Origin: Deltaproteobacteria bacterium
Lineage (GTDB): Bacteria > Desulfobacterota > Desulfobaccia > Desulfobaccales > Desulfobaccaceae
DNA length: 22,893 bases
Direction of reading: 5' to 3'
Assembly: GCA_016874895.1 (NCBI GenBank)
Contig: VGSX01000020.1
Location: forward strand, 1-22,893
The notes under the pieces: generated by a model
Told to the model about the DNA's origin: nothing
The model's input: the letters and a program-made list of their open reading frames with translations, nothing else
The model's database searches: none
Program-made: the position numbers and the translations under genes
In this document: positions 1 through 8,207 of the stretch, piece after piece
Layout of the letters: the number at the start of each line of letters is the position of its first letter
Numbering within the stretch: position 1 is the stretch's first letter

Positions 1-651
1 GGGCTCCAGATTAATTTCAACCACAAAGGCCCGGTGCTGTTTGGCAAAGCCCCCCATGGAGGCGGCCGGCTGGACCAGGCCGGAGGTGCCGATGATCAGC
101 AATACCTGGCAGGTTTGCAGGGCAGCATAAGCCTGCTCCAGAACCTCCGGGGCCAGCATCTCCCCGAACCAGACTACGTGGGGCCGCAGGAGTTCCCCGC
201 ACTCTTCGCAAGTCGGCAGGGGCGGCAGGTCCAGGCGGCGATCTTCCCGGACCCGACCGCAACCGGTGCAGCGCAGGTGCCAGATATTGCCGTGCAACTC
301 GATGATCTGACAACTGCCGGCCACTTTATGCAAACCGTCGATGTTTTGCGTGATCAGAGTCAACTGGGGCAGTCGCCGTTCCAGTTCAGCCAGGGCCAGG
401 TGCGCCGGGTTGGGCTTCAGGGGCTGCAGCAGTTCCCGCCGCCATTGATAAAACTCCCAGACCAGGCGGGGATATCGCTGAAATGCCTCGGGGGTGGCCA
501 GATCCACGGCTCGATGCTGACGCCAGAGCCCCTCCTGCCCCCGGAACGTGGGAACCCCTGACTCCGCTGAGATGCCAGCCCCGGTAAGGACGGCCACCTG
601 CTGGCTCTGGTAGATTTTGTCTTTCAGGAACTGAAGGTTAGCGGCCGTCAC
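1..651 (-). CDS. cobB: Sir2-family NAD-dependent protein deacylase (C-terminus cut by window edge)
   Basis: This is an NAD-dependent protein lysine deacylase of the sirtuin family, acting in the cytoplasm. The 217 visible residues carry the sirtuin landmarks in order: the NAD-binding TGAGISAESGVPTFRG motif near residue 20, the catalytic-core TQNIDGLH motif near residue 105 followed by ELHGN with the catalytic histidine, two zinc-binding CxxC pairs (CTGCG and CEECG), then VVWFGE and GTSGLVQPAAS. I chose the GTG at 649-651 because GAGAGGGG lies just upstream and no ATG precedes the conserved region. The last visible residues (VEINLEP) are near the usual end of the fold, so only about 30 residues should lie outside the window. 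The next gene upstream, zwf, is about 680 bp away on the same strand, so this gene probably has its own promoter. The family assignment is certain; the physiological substrate cannot be read from sequence. Confidence 0.93.
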   Translation of the reverse strand, partial: MTAANLQFLKDKIYQSQQVAVLTGAGISAESGVPTFRGQEGLWRQHRAVDLATPEAFQRYPRLVWEFYQWRRELLQPLKPNPAHLALAELERRLPQLTLITQNIDGLHKVAGSCQIIELHGNIWHLRCTGCGRVREDRRLDLPPLPTCEECGELLRPHVVWFGEMLAPEVLEQAYAALQTCQVLLIIGTSGLVQPAASMGGFAKQHRAFVVEINLEP

Positions 652-1333
652 AGATGATCCCCTCTCCAGCCGCCTGCTACCGGCGGCCCGGCAGAATATG
701 CATACGTAAGCGATCAGCCGTAAATTTTATTATATATTTTTATCAAGCGAACTACTTCGGATGCTTACATCTATTTTGAAAAGTTCAAAGTTCAAAGATG
801 CAGCCAAAATGTAGAGTGGTCAATGCCCACCATAATTTCTGACAAACTTATCATATGTTACGGGTGGGCCGCCGGCACATGAAAAATTATCATGATAATT
901 TAAGGACTTAGTGATGCTGGATGGACCATGGCCAGAATCAAACTTTTCACTATTCCCGGGGGCGCAGATTCATGAGAAACTGTTCCATAATTGACTTCAT
1001 CCCCAGTTTCTTCTCAGGGCTGATTAATGATTTCTGAACGCCTTAATTTAATTTTTTCCTATTGTGCATTAAAAGTGAAGAAAAAGAAAGATAAAATTAA
1101 TGGATGGGAACTGATGTACATATTTATCACATTTGCACAAGTTGGCTTGTGAAATTTGATACATTTTTTATCTCCTCAGATGTCTGAAGAGTTACCATTT
1201 TTCGTAAATTCGATATGAGCTCCTGAAGGTAAACGCATACAGGATGATTATGCCAATTTTTTTTCTGCCCTGTCTGGATTCTCCAGTTTAGGTCCTGGCG
1301 AGGTCGCAGAAACTCAATGTTCCGCCGGGATAC
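652..1333. other. AT-rich intergenic region without a convincing gene
   Basis: About 680 bp of clearly lower GC than the flanking genes. I see no recognisable protein, tRNA or structured RNA. It contains a TATAAT at 729-734 (minus strand) that could be the -10 of cobB but lacks a good -35, an 18-bp palindrome at 884-901, a weak inverted repeat (974-982 with 1004-1012), and a 21-codon plus-strand ORF at 972-1037 (MRNCSIIDF...) with no good RBS and no recognised family. A run of nine T residues follows near 1257. The composition and lack of coding content fit either a large regulatory gap or decayed DNA. Confidence 0.5.
884..901. repeat. 18-bp perfect palindrome
   Basis: AAATTATCATGATAATTT reads identically on both strands with no central spacer. 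A third copy of its half-site TTATCAT lies at 848-854. The same half-site makes up the inverted repeat in front of the toxin-antitoxin module near the other end of the window (21901-21925). A spacerless palindrome is more typical of a dimeric repressor site than of a transcription terminator, and no T-tract follows it. Its function is unknown. Confidence 0.55.
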
Positions 1334-2911
1334 TTAGGCAAGGATAAGGTTCAGTAACGGTTGCGCCGCGGCCGGACCCCAGCTGCCGGCTTTATAAGGG
1401 TGAATAAGCTTTTCCGAAATGGCGCAGCTTTCACATTGTTCTATCAGGGGACTGAAGAAAGACCAGCACAGTTCCACCCCGTCCTGTCGCCAGAAGAGCA
1501 TGTGGTCCCCCTGCATGACATCGATGAGGGACTTCTCGTAGGCATCCATCATGGGACCATGATAATTCTGGTAATAATTAAAATCCATGGTGACTCCCCG
1601 CAGGCAGACGGTAGCGCCGGGGTTTTTGGTCTGAAAGGTCAGGGTGATCTTCTCCTCGGGTTGGATGCCCAGAATCAGGCGGTTGGGCGTAATTGCCCCC
1701 AGATCGATGTTGGCAAACAGAGAATGGGGCACTTCTTTGAAATGGATGATCAGCTGGGTCAGCTTCTGGGGCAGGCGCTTGCCCGAGGCCAGGTAAAAAG
1801 GGACGCCGCGCCAGCGCCAGTTGTCGATAAACACCCGCATGACCGCAAAGGTGGGGGTGAGAGAGTCCGGTCTTACCCCAGGCTCGGCCCGATAGGCGGG
1901 GACTGTCACCCCGTCGATTTGTCCGGCCTCGTACTGCCCCAGGACCAGGTTCTCCACCGAACCTGGCGCGCTGATCGGTTTTAAGGAGCGGAATCCTTTC
2001 ACCTTTTCATCCCGCACCCGTTCGGCCTCGAACCGGGAGGGAGGCTCCATGGCGATAAGGGCCAGAAGCTGCATCATGTGGTTCTGGAACATGTCCCGGA
2101 GCACGCCGGCCTGCTCATAGAAACCCGCCCGGTGCTCCACGCCGATCTTTTCGGCGGCGATGATGCCCACATGGTCAATAAAATTCCGGTTCCAGAGCGG
2201 CTCAAAAATAGAGTTGGCAAAGCGGCAGATGAGAATATTCTGCACGGTTTCCTTAGCCATATAATGGTCTATGCGGAAAATCTGGTGTTCCTGGAAGCTC
2301 TGGTGCAGGGTAGTGTCAAGTTCCATGGCGCTGTGCAGATCATGGCCGAAGGGCTTCTCCACCACGATCCGGGACCAGCCCTGCCCGTCCAGGCTTTCTT
2401 GCCCTAGACCGGCCTGTCCCAGGTTATGACTGATGGTTTGGTAGAGGGAGGGCGGCACGGCCAGGTAAAAAAGGCGATTGCCTCTGGTGCCATGACGCCC
2501 GTCAAGGTTTCGCAAAAAAGCATGCAGACCCTGGCAGGAGGCCTGGGAGTCATACTCAATGGCATAATAATTAAGCCCTTGGGCAAACTCCTGCCACTTC
2601 TTCGCATCATAATTACCCTGTGAGGCGATGCCAGCGTGCATCTTGCTTTGAAATTCCTCCCGGCTTAAGGACGTCCGGGCCGCCCCGACCACACAGCAGG
2701 GGTTGGGCCAGGCACTGCTGAGATACAGGTTGTAGAGCGCCGGCATCAGCTTCCGGGAAGTGAGGTCGCCCGAGGCGCCAAAGATGACAATCGTACAGGG
2801 GTCCAGGTTGCCTTCGAACAGACAGAGTTGCGTCGGCATGCCCAGGTCCGGCGCTGTCCCGCCTACCAAGGCTTCTGAAATCTGGTTTTTAGAATTGTTC
2901 GGTGAACTCAT
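1334..2911 (-). CDS. zwf: Glucose-6-phosphate 1-dehydrogenase
   Basis: The enzyme oxidises glucose-6-phosphate to 6-phosphogluconolactone and makes NADPH, the first step of the oxidative pentose phosphate pathway. The 525-residue product has the nucleotide-binding GASGDLTSRKL motif at residues 45-54, EKPFG at 185-189 and the substrate-binding/catalytic RIDHYMAKE at 213-221, a variant of the usual RIDHYLGKE in which the glycine before the catalytic-site lysine is alanine. Length is normal for the family. An in-frame ATG exists 30 codons upstream, but the ATG at 2909-2911 is preceded by AGGAG at 2918-2922 with six-base spacing, and the upstream residues resemble no part of the family, so the shorter start is used. 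It follows gnd by about 100 bp on the same strand, giving a gnd-zwf unit. No clear terminator is visible downstream. Confidence 0.97.
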   Translation of the reverse strand: MSSPNNSKNQISEALVGGTAPDLGMPTQLCLFEGNLDPCTIVIFGASGDLTSRKLMPALYNLYLSSAWPNPCCVVGAARTSLSREEFQSKMHAGIASQGNYDAKKWQEFAQGLNYYAIEYDSQASCQGLHAFLRNLDGRHGTRGNRLFYLAVPPSLYQTISHNLGQAGLGQESLDGQGWSRIVVEKPFGHDLHSAMELDTTLHQSFQEHQIFRIDHYMAKETVQNILICRFANSIFEPLWNRNFIDHVGIIAAEKIGVEHRAGFYEQAGVLRDMFQNHMMQLLALIAMEPPSRFEAERVRDEKVKGFRSLKPISAPGSVENLVLGQYEAGQIDGVTVPAYRAEPGVRPDSLTPTFAVMRVFIDNWRWRGVPFYLASGKRLPQKLTQLIIHFKEVPHSLFANIDLGAITPNRLILGIQPEEKITLTFQTKNPGATVCLRGVTMDFNYYQNYHGPMMDAYEKSLIDVMQGDHMLFWRQDGVELCWSFFSPLIEQCESCAISEKLIHPYKAGSWGPAAAQPLLNLILA

Positions 2912-3014
2912 GGATAGCTCCTGTTGCAATCTCGATTTCAGTAACCGGAACTTTTGGAAGATAGTGTAACATTTCTCTGTCAGGATATACCCGAACCCCA
3001 CCCGGGGGATGCAA

Positions 3015-4454
3015 CTACCGGCCTGCGTCAGTCTCTACCTGCCAATCAGTGTGAAAGGATCCGGGAGCATCCAGGCGGGCATAGGTATGGGCGCCGAAAT
3101 AGTCGCGTTGGGCCTGGATTAGATGGGCGGGGAGCCTGGCCCGGCAATAGGCGTCGAAATAACCTAAGGAGGCGGCCAGCCCGGGTACGGGAATGCCGGC
3201 CAGCACGGCCTCGGCCACCACGTTTCGGAGATCGGGATGAACGGTCAGAATCGTCCGGCGAAGATTGGCAGCCACGAGGAGATTGGCCAGTTCCGGTTCT
3301 TGGGCATAGGCGGACCGGATATCATCCAAGATGGCGGCCCGAATAATGCAGCCGCCCCGCCAGATCCTGGCTACCTGCTCCAGGTGCAGCTGATAGCCGT
3401 AGCGGCGGGAAGCTTCCTGCAGCAGAGCCATACCCTGGGCAAAGGTGAAGATCAAGCCGGCCAGAAAAGCCTGCTTTAGCTTCACGAGGAAAAGTGATGG
3501 CCTCACCCGCAGCCGGGTCAGCGGTATCTCCAGAGCCTCGCTGGCCGCTTGGCGTTGGCTTTTCAATCCTGACATGGACCGCATGCTGACGGCTTGATCG
3601 ATTGTTGGAACCGGCACCTGTAATTCCATGGCCTCCCTGGAGGTCCAGACACCGGTGCCTTTAGCCCCGGCCACGTCCAGGATTGCATCGAGCAGCCGGC
3701 CACCGGTTCGTTCATCTGGCCGCAGAAAGATGCGGGCAGTTATTTCCAGCAGGTATGAGGCCGGCTCCTCCCGGCTCCAACGGGTGTAAACCTCATGCAG
3801 AATGTCATTGTCCAGACCCAGGCCGTACTTCATCAGGTCATAGGTTTCGGCGATGAGCTGCATCAGGCCATACTCGATACCGTTGTGGACCATTTTCACG
3901 TAGTGGCCGGCGGAGCCGAACCCCAGATAAGCGACGCAGGGTTCACCCCCAACTTTGGCCGCCACCGCTTCCAGGAGAGGCCGGACACGCTGGTAAGCTT
4001 CCGGGGTCCCGCCGGGCATCAGACTGGGGCCGTAACGGGCTCCCGCCTCGCCACCGGAAATCCCCAGTCCCATGAACAGCAATCCCTCAGCAGCCAGTTG
4101 CTGGGTCCGCCGGTCAGTGTCGCTAAAAAAGGAATTGCCGGAATCGATGATGAGGTCCCCAGGCTCCAGATGCGGCCGGAGTTCGGCGATCATGGCATCC
4201 ACCGGCGGACCGGCTGAGACCAGCAGCAGAATAGCCCGGGGTTTTTTGAGCAGGCGGATGAAACCCGGCAGGTCATAGCCAGGCTGGATCGTGCTGCCAG
4301 CCGCCTCGTGGGCCATAAACTGGCGGGTCTTTTCCGGAGTGCGGTTAAAGACTGCCGCGGCAAACCCATGGTCGGCAATGTTCAGCGCCAGATTGCGCCC
4401 CATGGTTCCCAGGCCGATCAGGCCGATGTCACAGTTCTGTTCTGCTGGGTCCAT
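3015..4454 (-). CDS. gnd: 6-phosphogluconate dehydrogenase, decarboxylating
   Basis: Oxidative decarboxylation of 6-phosphogluconate to ribulose-5-phosphate with NADP reduction, in the cytoplasm. The 479-residue product is of the long type, close to the classic dimeric enzymes. Visible motifs are the dinucleotide-binding GLIGLGTMGRNLALN (11-25), IDSGNSFF (103-110), SGGEAGARYGPS (133-144), and the catalytic segment KMVHNGIEYG (K188, H190-N191, E194), plus the C-terminal RDYFGAHTY signature. ATG at 4452-4454 is favoured because GAGGAG lies six bases upstream. A second in-frame ATG at 4470-4472 overlaps the stop of the broken upstream gene (ATGTGTGA), so translation may originally have been coupled to it. 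Pairing with zwf supplies the NADPH-forming branch of the pathway. The intervening lactonase gene is not in the window. Confidence 0.97.
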   Translation of the reverse strand: MDPAEQNCDIGLIGLGTMGRNLALNIADHGFAAAVFNRTPEKTRQFMAHEAAGSTIQPGYDLPGFIRLLKKPRAILLLVSAGPPVDAMIAELRPHLEPGDLIIDSGNSFFSDTDRRTQQLAAEGLLFMGLGISGGEAGARYGPSLMPGGTPEAYQRVRPLLEAVAAKVGGEPCVAYLGFGSAGHYVKMVHNGIEYGLMQLIAETYDLMKYGLGLDNDILHEVYTRWSREEPASYLLEITARIFLRPDERTGGRLLDAILDVAGAKGTGVWTSREAMELQVPVPTIDQAVSMRSMSGLKSQRQAASEALEIPLTRLRVRPSLFLVKLKQAFLAGLIFTFAQGMALLQEASRRYGYQLHLEQVARIWRGGCIIRAAILDDIRSAYAQEPELANLLVAANLRRTILTVHPDLRNVVAEAVLAGIPVPGLAASLGYFDAYCRARLPAHLIQAQRDYFGAHTYARLDAPGSFHTDWQVETDAGR

Positions 4455-4464
4455 AATTGTCTCC

Positions 4465-6065
4465 TCACACATCCTGCCATAACGGGCATTCCCGGCCCAA
4501 ACACTCCCGATTCAGATGGGCCTGTTGGCATCTGAGGGAAAATGCCGCCGGCAAGGTGATGGGCAGATAAGTCTTGGATAATGCAACGGCTTTCTTCAGA
4601 GCCAGCCAGCTATCCCGCTGGCAGCAGCGGGCTGCAGCAAACCTGGCCTGTTCCTGGACGACTGCCTGGATGACCTGCTGTACCCGCTGGCGTTCCCTGG
4701 CCTTGATAGGACTGGCGCCCATGAGGAGGCTGAAGGCGATGCCTGCCCCGATGGCGGCGCCGCAGGCTCCGGCACAAGCACAATAGCCTCCCGGCACAGC
4801 CTTGCCGCGTCGCAGGGCGGTTTGCAGCATGGTGGCCGGGACCTGCCCCCCGTATTCCGATAGGCGGCCAGGATGATGCCGGGCACCATAATGTGGTGCT
4901 CCGGCCCGTGGAGCGGGATGGCCGGGTGACGCCGAATTTCCTGCAGAAGATCGATGAAATCGGTTTTTGTGGTTACGGTGCAGATATGTTCCAGGAAGGC
5001 CTCGGCGTTCCGGGTGTGACAGGCGTCACAGACAAAATGCCCCTCGGCGCAATGGGCCGTGGCCGAGAAGACTTTGCCGCAAAAAGTGCAGGTCTGCCGG
5101 GTTTCTTCTGCCAGATAGCACACGGACGCGCCGCAGACCAGGCAGCCGGTCTCAAGGCGAAAATCCGGGGTGGGTTCTACTGCCTGGGCTGCTTTAACCA
5201 AAGCCGGCCTGGCCTCGGGAACAGGACCTGGACTGCAGGATGAATCCGACACTTCCGGGCTGATTGACCTGGCCGGGGACGGTCCGGCGGGATGACAACA
5301 CCCCGAGGTCTCCGAGGGGCAGCAGGCCGGCAGCGCCAGATATTTATTGATGATGGGGCCGGAATTATCAAAAACAAAAAGTTCCTCAGAATTAGCCTGA
5401 ATCTCCTCCAGGGCGATTTCCTGCGCCACCCCGGCCGGCAGGATGGCCCCCGTCCCAGTCACCAGGGCCGCAACTGGCCCCCGGTACATGACCTTTCTCA
5501 CTTCCTGGACGTTAGGCTTGCGGGCTTCATAGGTCATGGAGAAAATTTGGTGCCCCTGTACCAGGCGAAACGGAAAGCGCTTCCGGAGTGGCGGCGGCTA
5601 AGAGACAGTTGCTGTGGGTCAGGGCCACTGCCCCATGAGCCCCGCAGCTTTTCAAAATGTCCCCCATCTTGAGGCGGAGCCCCGGCAGCCCAAGGCCCTG
5701 GCCTGGGTGGCCAGTTCCCGGACCCGAAAACCCGGCATTTCGGTCTGCGACGTCGGGGCACAGGCAAACAGACAGTGGCGGCAGGCCTGATTGCAGCGGT
5801 CGGTGATATGAAACCAGACCTCCCGCAAATGGTCGGTGTTCAGGTGGGCGGCTCGCCCCTGATAAGTCCGGACCGGCTCATCCGGCAGGCGGGCCAGAAA
5901 CCGTTGGGCCGAAATATCGAGGCAGTTATCAGTTTTTTTGGATACTTCCTGCAGAATGGCGTCACCGGCCTTGTTGGGGACAAACCAATCCGGTTTATCC
6001 CCCCTGAGGTAACTGGGAGTCCCCCTGAATTCAAATCGGGTCCAGAGGTCTGGTTGAAAGGTCAT
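4465..6065 (-). pseudogene. Broken PqqD-like / radical SAM / DUF5714-type gene
   Basis: Pieces of one protein lie in alternating frames. Residues 1-130 (6065 to about 5700) look like a PqqD-type domain (YLRGDKPDWFVPNKAG) leading into a radical SAM cluster motif, CNQACRHC. The frame then stops at 5652. The continuation (KMGDILKSCGAHGAVALTHSN) is in another frame, and the TGGEP-type segment and most of the radical SAM barrel are missing. Near 5574-5576 an extra T on the coding strand shifts the frame again to TYEARKPNVQEVRKVMYRGPVA. After a Cys-rich zinc-binding stretch (CTFCG, GHFVCDACH) and HGPEHH, a six-base G run at 4846-4851 (coding strand) breaks the frame. One more G restores VPGGYCACAGACGAAIGAGI and the normal C-terminal Cys motifs. 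This layout matches what I recall of DUF5714 proteins. A strong RBS (GGAGGAG) precedes the ATG. Two lesions in homopolymers could be sequencing errors; the loss of the SAM core could not. Confidence 0.75.
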
Positions 6066-6127
6066 TTTTTTCTCCTCCGCGGGCAGTTTTCACCCCATTC
6101 TTTCAGTGCAATAATTGGTTATTGAAA

Positions 6128-6157
6128 ATTATAGTGAGTTACCATGATTAGTGGAAA
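6128..6157 (-). promoter_or_regulatory. Candidate sigma70-type promoter upstream of the broken gene and gnd-zwf
   Basis: On the minus strand, TTTCCA (6157-6152) is followed after 18 bases by a perfect TATAAT (6133-6128), about 60 bp before the ATG at 6065. The gap sits between the last gene of the zinc-ribbon operon and the broken gene, so this could now be the main promoter for gnd-zwf. Only the -10 is consensus; the -35 matches four of six positions. Confidence 0.45.
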
Positions 6158-6195
6158 TAAATACTGTGTGCCGGGAATGTGGAGACAGGGAAAAA

Positions 6196-6705
6196 TTATT
6201 TGTGTGGATGGATTCTGCCTCGGTTATCTATGAGTTCCTGGGCCACCACGTTGCCGCCCTTAACGGTGATAATGAGTTCATATTCATAAACGGAGGCGTA
6301 GCCCTGGTGGACATATCGCAACAGTTCCCCATGGGGCAGACGCAGCGAACCGGTGAACCAGCGGGCCTCTACCCGGCCCGGGTTTCCTGGGAACAGATAA
6401 TCCAAATCCACCATGCGGTTGTCGATCTTGGCGCGGATTGCTTTCAAATAAAGCAGGTCTCCCTCAATCTCCCAAGTAGCCACGTAGCCCCGATAGTTGG
6501 CGGTGTGCCAAGCCTGGAACTTGGGCCGGGGGCTTCCTTTATCTCTGTAATAAGACTCCAAAGGGTTGGAGAACAGGGTGTGCTTTATCCCTTCATAGAT
6601 CAAGATATCAGGTAGCTGGGCTGTGGCTCGGGCGTCATGCCCCCCTGCAAAAATCAGCCACACAACAGTTAAAAGAATGATGTGCACCAATCTTAGCCGC
6701 GGCAT
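6196..6705 (-). CDS. Exported protein of unknown function
   Basis: A 169-residue protein with a typical Sec signal sequence (MPRLRLVHIILLTVVWLIFAG...) and a likely cleavage site near ARATAQ, so it should act in the periplasm. The mature part (ILIYEGIKHTLFSNPLESYY, ANYRGYVATWEIEGDLLYLKAIRAK) is beta-rich in appearance, with an RGYVATWEI segment I associate with small bacterial hypothetical proteins but cannot name. An in-frame ATG nine codons upstream (6732) is possible; I prefer 6705 because it gives a standard signal peptide, although neither start has a strong RBS. It is the last gene of the long minus-strand cluster. Its position and export suggest a partner or accessory of that cluster, which is inference only. 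Confidence 0.75.
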   Translation of the reverse strand: MPRLRLVHIILLTVVWLIFAGGHDARATAQLPDILIYEGIKHTLFSNPLESYYRDKGSPRPKFQAWHTANYRGYVATWEIEGDLLYLKAIRAKIDNRMVDLDYLFPGNPGRVEARWFTGSLRLPHGELLRYVHQGYASVYEYELIITVKGGNVVAQELIDNRGRIHPHK

Positions 6706-6811
6706 GGTTGTCGAGCCTGTCGCATAATCCAACGGAGGTTCACGGGAAATACGTGATGAAAGGGAAAAAGGTCATTAACCACTGACCACCTAATTATCCC
6801 GGCAATCCCGC

Positions 6812-7294
6812 TTAGGGAGTAGTCTCGCTAATTACCCCTATTACCCATCTGCCACCTTCCTGCTTCCATTGGATAAAGGTGCGGCCGCTTTCGCTCTGGG
6901 GCGCGATAAAAAGGGCCGGGCCTTCTTTCCGCCAGCGCTCGCCCCTGGTGAAATTGAGCCGGAAGGTATAGCCGTTGGGTTCGTCAAAGAAAAAGCCATA
7001 CCAACCGGTTTTTTTCCGGAAGTCATTCACTAGATCGGCATAACTCACCTGTTTGGAGACGATGAGTTTATTGCTGCCGATTTCATAAGACTGGTATTTC
7101 CAGCTGGAATCTTTGGAAAAGAAGGTGAGCAGGCGTTGGGGGTCCTTACGTAGCATGGCCTGGGTGAAGGCCTGCATGGCCTGATCGGGGCTTTTGTTCC
7201 CGGCGGGAGCATCGCCGCTCCAGCTTATCCCGGTAAAGACCATAAGTCCGGAAAATATCAGCACGATGATTGCGGTGATGGTTTGGCGCCTCAT
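6812..7294 (-). CDS. Exported protein of unknown function
   Basis: A 160-residue product with an N-terminal signal sequence (TITAIIVLIFSGLMVFTGISWS) and a small mature domain of about 130 residues (DQAMQAFTQAMLRKDPQRLLTFFSKDSSWKYQ...). The opening helix with a periodic leucine/phenylalanine pattern followed by alternating strands resembles NTF2-like/SnoaL-type domains in general layout, but no motif proves this. AGGAGGA seven bases upstream of the ATG is a strong RBS. It lies about 100 bp from the preceding exported protein gene and about 70 bp from the zinc-ribbon gene upstream, consistent with one transcript. Confidence 0.8.
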   Translation of the reverse strand: MRRQTITAIIVLIFSGLMVFTGISWSGDAPAGNKSPDQAMQAFTQAMLRKDPQRLLTFFSKDSSWKYQSYEIGSNKLIVSKQVSYADLVNDFRKKTGWYGFFFDEPNGYTFRLNFTRGERWRKEGPALFIAPQSESGRTFIQWKQEGGRWVIGVISETTP

Positions 7295-7365
7295 GGTCTA
7301 TCCTCCTGATATTTCTGTGATTAATATGGCAGATAAATTGCGGCTCAACCCGACCTGCCGCCCGA

Positions 7366-8163
7366 TTAATCAACCGGGCGGGTGTTCTCGAAGGTTCTGG
7401 CCAGATGGGTTACGATACCGTCGTACAGATCTTTCTGTTCTTTTTCGTAAGTAATTTCAAAACTTTTAAACATGTTGTCCCGGTATAGCGTCTTGCGGTA
7501 AAAGATCCTGCCATCGGAGAGGTATCCCGACACGACGAACCAGTCGGCTTTGCAGACCTTATACGTACATGTCCGCTGCGTTATTATTTGCTGAAAGAGG
7601 CGTTCCAGGGAGTCGCCTTGCTGCAGGTATTCCCCCCAAACCGTCAGCACGGCCCGGTTTTCCGGGGCCAGGAAGCGCTGCCCGGCCCCCGACGGAAAGA
7701 TCCCCTGGGGGACGAGAAGATTTCGAGGAAAACTGATGATATAGTGGAACTTGGGGTTGATGTAGTAAAAATATTGCAGGTCTCCGGGGGCCAAGGCGGT
7801 GGGCGGCGGGGGGACCGGTGGCGTTGCTGGAATAGGGGGTTTGACCAGGCTTTCCGCCACCGGCGGCGGTGGCGGGGCCGGTGGCCGGACTACCTCTTTG
7901 GACCGGGAGGGAGCATACCAGAAATAGTATCCTGCGCCGGCCAAGGCCAGCATCAGGAGAAGGCCGCCCCCTATGAAGATGGAAGTCAGCTTTTTGGGGG
8001 GAGGCGCCAGCGGGGGGGTGTAGGGAGCCGACGGGGTCTGAGGTGCAACCTGAGGGGGCTCGGAGGGGGGGACCGCCACCGGTTGGCCACAGGCTTCACA
8101 GAAGCGCATGTCGGCACTCAGGCGGGCTCCGCAGGCCTCGCAGAAATTAACCGGAAGATTCAT
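7366..8163 (-). CDS. Zinc-ribbon, single-pass membrane protein with periplasmic domain
   Basis: A 265-residue protein. It begins with a zinc ribbon (C8-x2-C11, C22-x2-C25), then a proline-rich stretch, one transmembrane helix at about 61-83, a second proline-rich linker at about 91-125, and a C-terminal domain of about 140 residues (YFYYINPKFHYIISFPRNLL...). With the ribbon inside, the C-terminal domain should face the periplasm, where the phrase HYIISFPRNLL...FLAPENRAVLTVWG resembles PsbP-like or DUF1795-like lipid/stress domains. That similarity is by impression only. No catalytic motif is visible. The N-terminal ribbon has exactly the same cysteine positions as the adjacent gene at 8208-8699, so these two were probably built by copying the same module onto different C-terminal parts. 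Confidence 0.85.
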   Translation of the reverse strand: MNLPVNFCEACGARLSADMRFCEACGQPVAVPPSEPPQVAPQTPSAPYTPPLAPPPKKLTSIFIGGGLLLMLALAGAGYYFWYAPSRSKEVVRPPAPPPPPVAESLVKPPIPATPPVPPPPTALAPGDLQYFYYINPKFHYIISFPRNLLVPQGIFPSGAGQRFLAPENRAVLTVWGEYLQQGDSLERLFQQIITQRTCTYKVCKADWFVVSGYLSDGRIFYRKTLYRDNMFKSFEITYEKEQKDLYDGIVTHLARTFENTRPVD

Positions 8164-8207
8164 AAGTTACCTGCCCTCTCCATGGGAATCAAAACCCTTG
8201 CCGATAA

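Noticed and set aside
974..1012. Inverted repeat GAGAAACTG...CAGTTTCTT as insertion-sequence ends
   Set aside because: Arms are short and imperfect, no transposase or target duplication is nearby.
1274..1286. Small stem-loop CTGGA-TTC-TCCAG downstream of zwf as a terminator
   Set aside because: Only five base pairs and no T-tract follows in the direction of zwf transcription; the nearby poly-T run lies on the wrong strand for it.
1361..1984. Plus-strand open frame (207 codons) opposite zwf
   Set aside because: Antisense shadow of a certain gene with all family motifs on the other strand.
4596..5537. Intact 313-residue gene in the DUF5714-like region
   Set aside because: Its C-terminal 85 residues are frame-shifted noise, and the true conserved continuation (GGYCACAGACGAAIGAG) is in another frame; it lacks an RBS at its apparent start.
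5652..5654. TGA at the end of the radical SAM fragment as a selenocysteine codon
   Set aside because: Reading through the TGA gives no family-like sequence in that frame; the conserved sequence resumes in another frame, so it is a frameshift product.
7800..7900. GGC/CCG-rich repeats as a regulatory or CRISPR-like repeat
   Set aside because: They encode the proline-rich linkers of ribbon proteins and have no regular spacer structure.
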